Assembly (NCBI RefSeq): GCF_003987215.1
Contig: NZ_PIPW01000003.1
Span: 310,001-374,000 of the forward strand
DNA from: Pseudidiomarina halophila
GTDB taxonomy: Bacteria; Pseudomonadota; Gammaproteobacteria; Enterobacterales; Alteromonadaceae
Direction: 5' to 3'
Length of the DNA: 64,000 nt
In this document: piece by piece, positions 1 through 8,116 of the stretch
How positions within the stretch are numbered: position 1 is the first letter of the stretch
Layout: each line of letters opens with the position of its first letter
The notes under the pieces: generated by a model
What the model was told of the DNA's origin: nothing
Database searches by the model: none
The model's input: only the letters and a program-made list of their open reading frames with translations
Program-made: the position numbers and the translations under genes

Positions 1-2205
1 ATATTCGGGCTGCTGATTCTCGGTCGGTAGCGCGTTAGTTAAGGTAGCCACGACATTTTCGAGTGCAGACGTGTTGTAGTTACCGAACGCAAACACGCGC
101 AATCGATGTTGGCTCAGAAAATCATCCATGAACATTTGCAAATCTGCCGCGTTCAACGATTGCGCAGTATCGATCAGAACCTCAGTATTGTAGTTACCTT
201 CACGGATCAACTTATTATAGGCGCCGAACGCTTGATAGAAGGGGAACTGCTTACCTTGGTTTCCTAATGCTCGCACATAGCGATCAACAGCTTGTCTAAA
301 ACCCTGCGGGTCCACGTCCACCGCCAAATCAGCCAGAGCCTGTTGGAGGAGCAGGGGTTGCTTATCGGTGAAGCCACCAATACGCATGGTCAGGCCGGTG
401 CCCGCAGAAAGCCGCAGTTGCATACCAGCGATACTAGCTTCGGTCGCTAATGCGCTTTGTTCCAGGTTATACAAATCACTCCATAACGACAACAGTACGT
501 CTGCCTTAGCAGATTTTATTGGTGCCGCACTATTCATATTAATTTCCAGGACACCACGCGGCTGATCAGCAAATGCTTCGCTAGGATAGTGCCAAACGGT
601 GACATTATCATTATCGATGACAACTTCCGGTTTATCACGTTGTTGTGTGGCGACGATCTCAAAGTTTTCAGGCAGCATCCGGTTTACCGCTGGTAGTGCT
701 AAATCGATTGCAGGTTCAGCGTGCCACGCAGCTTGTTCTTCAGCGCTAATAGGCACAACTTTATACTTGCCATCGTAATAATGGAGTTCACTGTCGTGCG
801 GTTCCTGTTTGCTTACATACCATACCCGTAAGCGTTCAGGTGTAAGTTGCGCGAGCACATCTTGAATGGCTTCAGCGTCGAAATGTTCGTAATGAAAGGG
901 GGCAGCGATTGCCATCTCAGCTGGTACGTTTTGCATTGCCTCAGCTAGATTTGAGACGTAACTAAATTCGTCAGACTTTTCCAGGAAACGGAATTGATTC
1001 GCCAGGCTGGTTTTAATTTCACTGTAGTATTTCCTGTCTACGCCTTCTGATTTAATTAAATCGATATAATTCATTAGTAGCGCGGTGATAGTGTCACGTT
1101 GCTGCATACCTGCGTCGGTCAGGTTAACGTCAATCTGCAACACGCCGTAGTTGCCGTAATAGGTGGGACTGGCTGATGCGCTGAGACTCGAGATCAAGCC
1201 GAGTTTCTTTAGCTCATACGCCGGCGCGCCAGGCATCTCTGAGCCCAGCAAGTAGGTGATAAAGCGATTAGGTTTAACCGCATACTGGTCACTATTGTCA
1301 TCAATAATAAATTCAAGTCTAAGCTGCTTGAGATCCTGATTAGGCACGTAATGAATACGCTTGCCACCAACCTCAGAAAAATCTATTTCGGCGGTCACTT
1401 CAGGTTCGGCAATTTTGTCATTCTCAATGGAACTGAAATGTTTAACCGCTAGCTTCTCAAGCTCAGCAACCGATTGCTTGCCAATGAGTGCGACTTTCAT
1501 AATATTCGCTGAATAGTACTGCTCGTAAAAAGCGACGGTCTCGGCATGCAAGTTACTTCCTTCCTTGTCGCCAAGAGATTCCAGATTACCGATAAGAAAA
1601 CGGTTCGCAGGATGATCGCCGAGTAAATTCCGTGCTAATTTGAACTGACCGAAAAAATCCATTTCGCGGCGCATGGACCATTCAGCGTTCACCGCATTCT
1701 TCTCTTTGTCGGTGTATTCCGGATACAACATAGGCGCTTTGAAAAAATCTGAGAAACGATCAAGTGCTTCATCCAGTGCGTCATTATTGACACTGAACAT
1801 GTAATTCGTGATATCGAGCCAGGTGTAGGCGTTCTGGCTCCCACCATTGGCCGTCATGAACGCTGAGTAGCCTTTTGTATCCGGATAACGTTCGGTGCCT
1901 AGAAATAACATGTGTTCAAGATAATGTGCCATACCCTGCTGTGACATTGGGTCGTGCAACAGACCTACGCCAACACTAAGCGATGCCGCCGATTTTTCCG
2001 TTTGTGGATCTGAAATCAACATCACTTCAAGCCCGTTAGGAAGAATGACCGTTTTATAAGCGCGATCATCGTTGGGCGACTTTATAACCGCCTCGTTGGT
2101 CGGTTGATGCACTGCGGTCGTGGTTTCTGCGATTGTGTTAGTTTGGCTACCACAGCCGACAAGTAATGCGAGACTCATCGCACTTGCTAAGACTAAAGGT
2201 TTCAT
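1..2205 (-). CDS. M16 family zinc metallopeptidase (pitrilysin/insulysin-like), lipoprotein, C-terminus cut by window edge
   Basis: The reverse strand is open from an ATG at 2205 to the window edge, giving 735 residues without a stop, so the C-terminal part is missing. The N-terminus is a lipoprotein signal with lipobox LLVGC (Cys18). The inverted zinc motif HYLEH lies at residues 94-98, and the distal glutamate is in NAVNAEW (Glu175), 77 residues after the second histidine as in pitrilysin. A substrate-binding motif region YLLGSEMPGAPAYELK follows in the second M16 domain. Known M16A enzymes of this size cut peptides inside a closed chamber in the periplasm; the lipid anchor here suggests membrane attachment. 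A role in peptide use is inferred. Function at family level is secure, exact substrate is not. Confidence 0.93.
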   Translation of the reverse strand, partial: MKPLVLASAMSLALLVGCGSQTNTIAETTTAVHQPTNEAVIKSPNDDRAYKTVILPNGLEVMLISDPQTEKSAASLSVGVGLLHDPMSQQGMAHYLEHMLFLGTERYPDTKGYSAFMTANGGSQNAYTWLDITNYMFSVNNDALDEALDRFSDFFKAPMLYPEYTDKEKNAVNAEWSMRREMDFFGQFKLARNLLGDHPANRFLIGNLESLGDKEGSNLHAETVAFYEQYYSANIMKVALIGKQSVAELEKLAVKHFSSIENDKIAEPEVTAEIDFSEVGGKRIHYVPNQDLKQLRLEFIIDDNSDQYAVKPNRFITYLLGSEMPGAPAYELKKLGLISSLSASASPTYYGNYGVLQIDVNLTDAGMQQRDTITALLMNYIDLIKSEGVDRKYYSEIKTSLANQFRFLEKSDEFSYVSNLAEAMQNVPAEMAIAAPFHYEHFDAEAIQDVLAQLTPERLRVWYVSKQEPHDSELHYYDGKYKVVPISAEEQAAWHAEPAIDLALPAVNRMLPENFEIVATQQRDKPEVVIDNDNVTVWHYPSEAFADQPRGVLEINMNSAAPIKSAKADVLLSLWSDLYNLEQSALATEASIAGMQLRLSAGTGLTMRIGGFTDKQPLLLQQALADLAVDVDPQGFRQAVDRYVRALGNQGKQFPFYQAFGAYNKLIREGNYNTEVLIDTAQSLNAADLQMFMDDFLSQHRLRVFAFGNYNTSALENVVATLTNALPTENQQPEY

Positions 2206-2321
2206 AGTTGTTGCTCTTATAAGAAAATGTATTTCGTGAAATTATTCAGCAAGTGTAGAACGCTTGTTGGCGCTTGTGCAGTAGTTGTGGGTAAAGATCG
2301 TCCAGAGCTTTGTAACAAAAT

Positions 2322-3359
2322 CTAATCGATGGCAACCATGACACAGTTGCGCCCGGCTTGTTTAGCCTGGTAGAGGGCGCGATCGGCTTTAATAAAGGTG
2401 TGTTCGAACGAAGCTTCTGCATGTAATTCAGCGACACCAAAACTCATCGTCAGGGTTTGCCCAAAAGCAGCGTCATTGTCGGCAATATAGCGACGGAGAA
2501 GTTCGCTGTAGTGTTTTGCCTGATCAACGCTGTAATCGGGCAGAATGAGCATAAACTCTTCACCGCCCCAGCGCCCGACGATGCCATCATCGCGAGTAAA
2601 GCTGCGTAATAACCTGGCGGCTTGCTGCAGCACTTTATCACCCTGAATATGGCCCAGCCGGTCGTTAATCTCTTTAAAATTATCAATGTCAGCAATCACC
2701 ACGCTTGAGTGGTTTAGTTGCCCGGCGGCCAGCTGCCGGTGTTGCTCAGCCACCACTGAGTCGAGCTTTATACGGTTGTACAAGCCGGTAAGCTTATCGG
2801 TGATCGACTGAATTTCGAGTGCGCGATAAGCAGACTCACGAGATCCCTCATAAAAACGAAAGAGGAACCACAAGGCAATACAGACTTCAATGATATTGAG
2901 TAAGGCGCCAAAACCTAAGGTGCGCATTTCAGTGTGCTGAATCACTACAGCCATAAAACCTATGACATACAGAAACAGTGAACCGGTAATCCAGGCACCC
3001 ATTTTGCGCCCAAGCAGGAAGAACACGATGGGGGGGATGATCATGATCCAGAGAACGGAATAATTCTGGCCTCTGGCGATATGAATAAAGACCATGACAT
3101 TAAAGATCACCGCGGCACAAGCTAGCCAGGAGGTCAGTTTGAGTCGGCTCGGGTCTTTGAAATAAAACAGCAAAAATAACGCGACGATGAAGCTTACGTA
3201 ATTAAATAGCGCGGTATCGTAGCTGTTAAACAGGAATACGTTAATAGAGCCGATCAGTACCGAGAATATCGCGATGATCTTCAGCACCGCACGCAACAGT
3301 TGCGATTGGTGAAACAACGACTGTTCAGCGTAAATTAGTTCACGGTTTAGCATCGTCAC
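2322..3359 (-). CDS. Membrane-bound GGDEF diguanylate cyclase
   Basis: 345 residues. About six hydrophobic segments lie between residues 25 and 170, followed by a GGDEF domain from about residue 182 to the end. The active-site signature is GGEEF at 265-269, with upstream DIDNFKEIND at 224-233, so it should make cyclic di-GMP from two GTP at the inner membrane. The inhibitory I-site position, five residues before the signature, reads RDDG (256-259) and not RxxD, so classical product inhibition may be lost. The start overlaps the end of the downstream-lying CNNM gene by 20 bases on the same strand, suggesting cotranscription. The signal sensed by the membrane part is unknown. Confidence 0.92.
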   Translation of the reverse strand: MTMLNRELIYAEQSLFHQSQLLRAVLKIIAIFSVLIGSINVFLFNSYDTALFNYVSFIVALFLLFYFKDPSRLKLTSWLACAAVIFNVMVFIHIARGQNYSVLWIMIIPPIVFFLLGRKMGAWITGSLFLYVIGFMAVVIQHTEMRTLGFGALLNIIEVCIALWFLFRFYEGSRESAYRALEIQSITDKLTGLYNRIKLDSVVAEQHRQLAAGQLNHSSVVIADIDNFKEINDRLGHIQGDKVLQQAARLLRSFTRDDGIVGRWGGEEFMLILPDYSVDQAKHYSELLRRYIADNDAAFGQTLTMSFGVAELHAEASFEHTFIKADRALYQAKQAGRNCVMVAID

Positions 3360-4368
3360 TTGTCTTGATTCGTTGTCCCCAACGTTGTTTTGCGTAACGC
3401 CTTAGGCTGGGAATGGTGTCCGTTTCATCCATGATGGGCTGACCCAGTATGGTCTCAATAATATCTTCCAACGTGATCAGACCAAGCCAGCTGCCATGTT
3501 CGTCAAATACCACCGCCATGTGCTTGCGTGCTTCTAAAAATCGAGTCAAAGCGCTTTCCAAGTCGATGCTGGGGCTTAATACTTCAATTTCACGCGCAAG
3601 ATTACTGACTTTTTCGTCACGATGCGACTCCAGAGCCTCATTGCGCAAGATAACACCATGTGGAACCTCGTCATCATCAATGACCGGGAAGCGCGAATAG
3701 GGCATTGCTTTGACTTGATCCAGAAATTCACCGATGGTGCTGTCCGGACGTACGGCTTCACAAACCATGCGTGGTGTCATGGCTTTACTGACTTTTATCG
3801 CATGTAAATCGAGAATATTGCTGATGACGCGTTTTTCATCATCATCGATAGCCTTCTGCTCGTTGCCAACGATGGCAAGGGCTTTGATTTCGGCGCGGAT
3901 ATCGATGTCGTGAGCGTTGCCGCCAATACGCTTGGTAATTTGATCCGAGGCCCAGATAAAGGGCTTGAGTCCAATAATCATAGTATTCAATAGTGGCGGT
4001 AGTGCCGGTGCAATCCCGCGCCAGAATTTTGCGCCGATAGTCTTCGGAATGATTTCAGAAAGCACTAAAATCAGCAGGGTCATGACGGCTGAAGCGATTG
4101 CGAGGTAACCATCACCAAACACCACACCTACCTGCGCACCAACGCCAGCAGCACCAACTGTGTGTGCTATGGTGTTAAGGGTCAAGATGGCGGCCAGCGG
4201 GCGATCAATCGTCGACTTAAGACGTTGCAGTTGATCGTGCAGATGCGGTCGTTCAGACTTGAGTTGCGCTATGTAACTCGGCGTAATCGAAAGCAGGGCT
4301 GCCTCGAGTATTGAGCATAGAAATGAAATGCCGATAGCGACAAAAGCAAAAACAATCAGTAAAACCAT
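3340..4368 (-). CDS. CNNM (DUF21) domain and CBS pair membrane protein, HlyC/CorC family
   Basis: 342 residues. The N-terminal DUF21/CNNM transmembrane domain (residues 1 to about 165) has hydrophobic helices and the family signature SEIIPKTIGAK. A tandem CBS module follows (about 195-315), with the typical TPR/TPRMV start and VVFDEHGSWLGLITLEDI near the end. Relatives of this family act in divalent cation (Mg2+ or Co2+) efflux or magnesium homeostasis. There is no C-terminal CorC/HlyC transporter-associated domain, so this is the short form. It precedes the GGDEF gene with a 20-base overlap. The transported ion cannot be told from sequence. Confidence 0.9.
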   Translation of the reverse strand: MVLLIVFAFVAIGISFLCSILEAALLSITPSYIAQLKSERPHLHDQLQRLKSTIDRPLAAILTLNTIAHTVGAAGVGAQVGVVFGDGYLAIASAVMTLLILVLSEIIPKTIGAKFWRGIAPALPPLLNTMIIGLKPFIWASDQITKRIGGNAHDIDIRAEIKALAIVGNEQKAIDDDEKRVISNILDLHAIKVSKAMTPRMVCEAVRPDSTIGEFLDQVKAMPYSRFPVIDDDEVPHGVILRNEALESHRDEKVSNLAREIEVLSPSIDLESALTRFLEARKHMAVVFDEHGSWLGLITLEDIIETILGQPIMDETDTIPSLRRYAKQRWGQRIKTSDDAKP

Positions 4369-4473
4369 CGTTACCTACTAAGGTGAGAACGAAATAAAAA
4401 TCAATGTTGTGAAACTAGCACACAGATGGTTAGCTTAGCTAGTAAGAATACGACCAACGACAGAGTAAAATTG

Positions 4474-5169
4474 ATGAAATTTAGTTACTTTCAGGAACGT
4501 GCAATTGCGCGCAAGGGTAAAGCTGAAGTTAATGCGCGATTACCAAAAGTAGTCGAGCGTGAGGAACTTACTGAGCGCGATGATGCGTATTATCTCGCAG
4601 AAATCACCCGCGGTATTTTTCGCGCTGGCTTCGTCTGGCGTATTATCGACAACAAGTGGAAAGATTTTGAGCAAGCCTTTAGCGGTTTTGTCCCGCTGTA
4701 CTGGCAACAGGTACCGCCGGAGCGTCTGGAGCAACTGGCCGACGATGCGCGCATCGTGCGCAACTGGCAGAAAATTGAAACCGTACCGAGAAATGCGCGG
4801 ATGATAGTAGAAGCAGCGGAAGAGCATGGCAGCTTTGGTCAATTTCTCGCAAGTTGGCCATCGTCGGATCAGGCTGGACTGTTGGATTACTTCAAGGTCA
4901 ATGGCGCAAGGCTTGCTGGTGCCACTGCGCAACACTTTCTAAGGCGCGTCGGCTGGGATGGTTTTGTGTTATCAACTGACGTGGTAACGGCCCTTAAAAA
5001 TCATAATCTGATGGATGCCTCACCCACCAGCAAACGTGGCTTACGCCAGGCACAGCAGGCATTTAATCAGTGGCATGAAGATACCGGGCTACCTTATAGT
5101 CACCTCTCGCGTATCGTATCGATGAGTGTCGATGCAGCAGCACCGGAACGTAAGCCAAAACGTACGTAA
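4474..5169 (+). CDS. tag: DNA-3-methyladenine glycosylase I family protein
   Basis: The core EITRGIFRAGFVWRIID followed by KWKDFEQAFSGF and DDARIVRNWQKIE matches the adenine-glycosylase family (Tag, PF03352), which removes 3-methyladenine from alkylated DNA. The first in-frame ATG is at 4426, but the protein similarity seems to begin at MKFSYFQERA (4474), preceded by an AGAG stretch, so the later start (231 residues) is preferred. It is longer than E. coli Tag (about 187 residues) and lacks the typical N-terminal zinc-binding start MKRC..W, so it belongs to a divergent branch. It stands alone, divergent from the CNNM gene. Confidence 0.8.
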   Translation: MKFSYFQERAIARKGKAEVNARLPKVVEREELTERDDAYYLAEITRGIFRAGFVWRIIDNKWKDFEQAFSGFVPLYWQQVPPERLEQLADDARIVRNWQKIETVPRNARMIVEAAEEHGSFGQFLASWPSSDQAGLLDYFKVNGARLAGATAQHFLRRVGWDGFVLSTDVVTALKNHNLMDASPTSKRGLRQAQQAFNQWHEDTGLPYSHLSRIVSMSVDAAAPERKPKRT

Positions 5170-5180
5170 ACAGCTTGCTA

Positions 5181-5870
5181 TCAGGCGAGCGCGGCTTTAA
5201 CTGCGGCTGCCGCATGGATCTCTGTGGTGTCATAGAGCTTTATCGGCGTATCCTCTTGCTGCAGCAACAACCCAATTTCAGTGCAGCCAAGCACAATGCC
5301 TTCGGCTCCTTGCTGGTGCAGCTCGTCACAAGTTTTTAAAAAGGCTTGTTTTGCTGCTGTGGTAAATTGTCCCTGACATAACTCGTTAAAAATACAGTCA
5401 TGCACGTACTGCCGCGTTGTTGCCGCAGGTGTTAACACTGTGATGCCATGTTGCTGTAAACGTTCGCGATAAAATTCCTGCTCCATAGTGAAGCGCGTAC
5501 CCAGTAACCCAATAGAGCTATGACCTTGCTCCAGTATGGCATCGGCAAGCGCATCAACAATGTGAAGCAACGGCGAGCTGATGGCATCCTGCACTTCAGC
5601 CGCAACTTTGTGCATAGTGTTGGTGGCAATCAACATGAGCTCGGCGCCGGCGGCTTCAAGTGCCTGCGCTGCCTGGATTAAGATAATCGCGGTTTGCTCC
5701 CAGTCACCTTGCCGTTGCAGCTGTTCAATTTCTGCAAAGTCAACACTGTACAGCACCAGCTTTGCCGAATGATGGCCGCCTAACGCGGTGCGGGTGTATT
5801 GATTCAGTAAGCGGTAGTAGACCAGAGTCGACTCCCAACTCATGCCGCCAATAATTCCGATGGTTTTCAT
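5181..5870 (-). CDS. Aspartate/glutamate racemase family protein (YgeA/RacX-like)
   Basis: 229 residues from the ATG at 5870, which has a GGGAGAG ribosome binding site; an upstream in-frame ATG at 5906 lacks one. It begins with KTIGIIGGMSWEST, typical of the Asp/Glu racemase superfamily. The second catalytic cysteine is present in VLGCTEIGLL, while the first position reads ATNTMHK with threonine in place of cysteine. This Thr/Cys pairing is also found in E. coli YgeA, a broad amino-acid racemase. The substrate is not determinable. It ends 11 bases after the convergent tag-like gene. Confidence 0.88.
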   Translation of the reverse strand: MKTIGIIGGMSWESTLVYYRLLNQYTRTALGGHHSAKLVLYSVDFAEIEQLQRQGDWEQTAIILIQAAQALEAAGAELMLIATNTMHKVAAEVQDAISSPLLHIVDALADAILEQGHSSIGLLGTRFTMEQEFYRERLQQHGITVLTPAATTRQYVHDCIFNELCQGQFTTAAKQAFLKTCDELHQQGAEGIVLGCTEIGLLLQQEDTPIKLYDTTEIHAAAAVKAALA

Positions 5871-5938
5871 GCTCACTCTCCCTGCGCCACAAAGTGTTAT
5901 TGGCATTTACCCTGGAGTTAGAAGGCGACGGTTACGAT

Positions 5939-7294
5939 TTAGCGTAGCGTCACAAACTCTTCAGCACTGGTTGGGTGCAAAGCAACGGTAGCATCGAAAT
6001 CTGCCTTGGTTGCACCCATTTTCATAGCTACGGCAAAACCCTGCAGTATTTCGTCCATACCTTCACCGATACCATGAATGCCGACTACCTTTTCTTCGTC
6101 GCCGGTACATACCAGTTTGAAGGTGCTCAGCGCCCGGTGAGGGGTTACGGCGTTGTACATGGCGGCAAATTTTGAACGATAGATTTTCACGTTACCTTCG
6201 CCGTATTTGGCACAAGCTTCAATCTCGGTAAAACCCACAGTGCCGATAGGCGGATGGGTGAATACGATGGTCGGAATCTGAGTGTAATCCATATGTGCGT
6301 CGGGAAGATCCGGATTAAATAAGCGCTCAGCGAGCAGTCGGCCGGCCTTGATCGCCACCGGAGTAAGTTGCGCTTCGCCAGTGATGTCACCTACTGCGTA
6401 AATGCCGTCGACATTGGTATTTTGATACTTGTCCGTGCGGACGAAACCGACGGGATCAACTTCAACGCCAGCAGCTTCAAGATTAATTTTATCAGTAGCA
6501 GGTTCGCGGCCGATGGCCCAAACCAGGCAATCGACATCTTCAATGACTTCGCCAGCCTCGGTGTGTACCGTTAGTATTCCTTGCTCATCTTTCTCAACCT
6601 TGCTGACCACTGTGTTGGTATGCAGAGTCGGACCGTCAAGTTCAAGGCGCTCCAGCAGTGCGTCCGTAATGTCTTCATCAAAATAACGTAGCGGGCGATC
6701 GCGGCGCACCAACAGATGGCTGTCGCTGCCTAAAGCGTGTAAGACGCCGGCGATTTCTACGGCAATGTAGCCAGCACCGACCACCACGGCTTTGTTTGGG
6801 CGTTCTTCCAGAGCAAAGAAACCATCAGAGTCGATACCATATTCGGCACCTTCACATGAAGGCACAATGGCCCGGCCGCCAACTGCGATGGTAATGTGCT
6901 TAGCGGTGATCTGCTCACCATTTACTTCAACGGTATTTTTATCAACGAAACGGGCGAAGCCTTCAATGTATTCCACACCGTTACTCTCAAAACCTCGTTT
7001 GTAGCCGCCGTGAATTCGTTCAATATAGGCCTCACGGTTACGTACTAAGGTTTTCCAGTCGAAACCGTTTTGCTTGATATCGAAACCATAGGCTTCACTG
7101 TATTTAAGTGCTTCGGCGATATGGGCACCGTACCACATGACTTTTTTCGGCACGCAACCAACATTCACGCAGGTTCCACCTACGGCTTTAGCTTCGATCA
7201 CGGCGGCTTTTGCACCGCGAATCGCTGCGCGGTTCGCTGAGGCGATACCACCACTTCCTGCGCCAATCGCTAAATAATCGTAATGTCGGGTCAT
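5939..7294 (-). CDS. gor: Glutathione-disulfide reductase
   Basis: 451 residues, the usual length of bacterial glutathione reductase. The FAD-binding Rossmann motif GAGSGG is at 11-16, the redox-active disulfide [13 protein letters not shown] has Cys42 and Cys47, an NAD(P)-binding GAGYIAVE segment follows with VRRDRPLR nearby (arginines expected for NADPH preference), and the C-terminal HPTSAEE carries the catalytic His-Glu pair. It reduces oxidised glutathione with NADPH in the cytoplasm. The start at 7294 has an AGGAG site upstream. Monocistronic and divergent from the next gene. Confidence 0.96.
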   Translation of the reverse strand: MTRHYDYLAIGAGSGGIASANRAAIRGAKAAVIEAKAVGGTCVNVGCVPKKVMWYGAHIAEALKYSEAYGFDIKQNGFDWKTLVRNREAYIERIHGGYKRGFESNGVEYIEGFARFVDKNTVEVNGEQITAKHITIAVGGRAIVPSCEGAEYGIDSDGFFALEERPNKAVVVGAGYIAVEIAGVLHALGSDSHLLVRRDRPLRYFDEDITDALLERLELDGPTLHTNTVVSKVEKDEQGILTVHTEAGEVIEDVDCLVWAIGREPATDKINLEAAGVEVDPVGFVRTDKYQNTNVDGIYAVGDITGEAQLTPVAIKAGRLLAERLFNPDLPDAHMDYTQIPTIVFTHPPIGTVGFTEIEACAKYGEGNVKIYRSKFAAMYNAVTPHRALSTFKLVCTGDEEKVVGIHGIGEGMDEILQGFAVAMKMGATKADFDATVALHPTSAEEFVTLR

Positions 7295-7393
7295 GCGTTG
7301 TGCTCCTGTTACGTGCTAATCTGTGACTTAATTGATGGCCGTATGATCGCCCAAAAAAGACCTATGTGCAACGCAAGCCGCGGTTAAAGCGAG

Positions 7394-8116
7394 ATGAAAA
7401 AAACGATGAGCTCAATCTATCCCATCCATCGCAGTAAAAAGCGCCGCTCTGTCGCGATCAAAGTTCGCGATGGCGAAGTGCAGGTGCATGCGCCCTGGGC
7501 CCTCTCTGAAACCAAGATACAGCAATTCGTAGCCAGCAAAGAAGCCTGGATCCAGAAACATCTGCAGCGGCAGCAACAACAGCTGGCCGGCGTGCAGCCA
7601 CGCAACTGGCAAGCCGGTGAGCGCCTGCGTTGGCTCGGGCAGCCCCTGACATTGCAGGTGCGAACCGCAACGCGGAAAAACTGTTGCCGCGAGAATGATG
7701 CGCTCATTGCCACAGTAACCACCCGATCTAACCCGGAAAAAGAGCCTAAGGGCATTGTTCGCGCCTGGTATCAGCAGCGGGCTAAGCAATGGCTGGATGA
7801 CTTTTTCAGCGATTGGCCGCAAAACCATCCGTTACAGCCAAACAGCTGGGAAGTCGGCGGTTTTTCCGGCAAGTGGGGGCACTGTAGCCGTAAGGGAGAG
7901 TTGAAATTTTCCTGGAAGTTATGGCTGGCGCCGGAATGGGTGGTGCGCAATGTGGTTATTCATGAGCTTTGCCATCTGGCAGAATTCAATCACAGTGCCA
8001 GGTTCTGGCAGTGGGTGGCACGCTATTCAGATGACTATCAGGCAGCAGAACAATGGCTTCGGCAACACGGTATGACCGTGTTGAACGAAGCCTATCTTGA
8101 TTACGCGGATGATTAG
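7394..8116 (+). CDS. YgjP-like (DUF45) putative metal-dependent hydrolase, SprT-type fold
   Basis: 240 residues. A basic N-terminal segment (HRSKKRRSVAIKV) is followed by a YgjP/WLM-type domain with HELCH at 190-194 and a third putative zinc ligand His200 in EFNHSARFW. The segment WGHCSRKGELKFSWKL is a hallmark of the family. It is probably a zinc-dependent peptidase, but substrates of the family are not well established. The coding end overlaps the convergent S9 peptidase gene by 4 bases. Confidence 0.88.
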   Translation: MKKTMSSIYPIHRSKKRRSVAIKVRDGEVQVHAPWALSETKIQQFVASKEAWIQKHLQRQQQQLAGVQPRNWQAGERLRWLGQPLTLQVRTATRKNCCRENDALIATVTTRSNPEKEPKGIVRAWYQQRAKQWLDDFFSDWPQNHPLQPNSWEVGGFSGKWGHCSRKGELKFSWKLWLAPEWVVRNVVIHELCHLAEFNHSARFWQWVARYSDDYQAAEQWLRQHGMTVLNEAYLDYADD

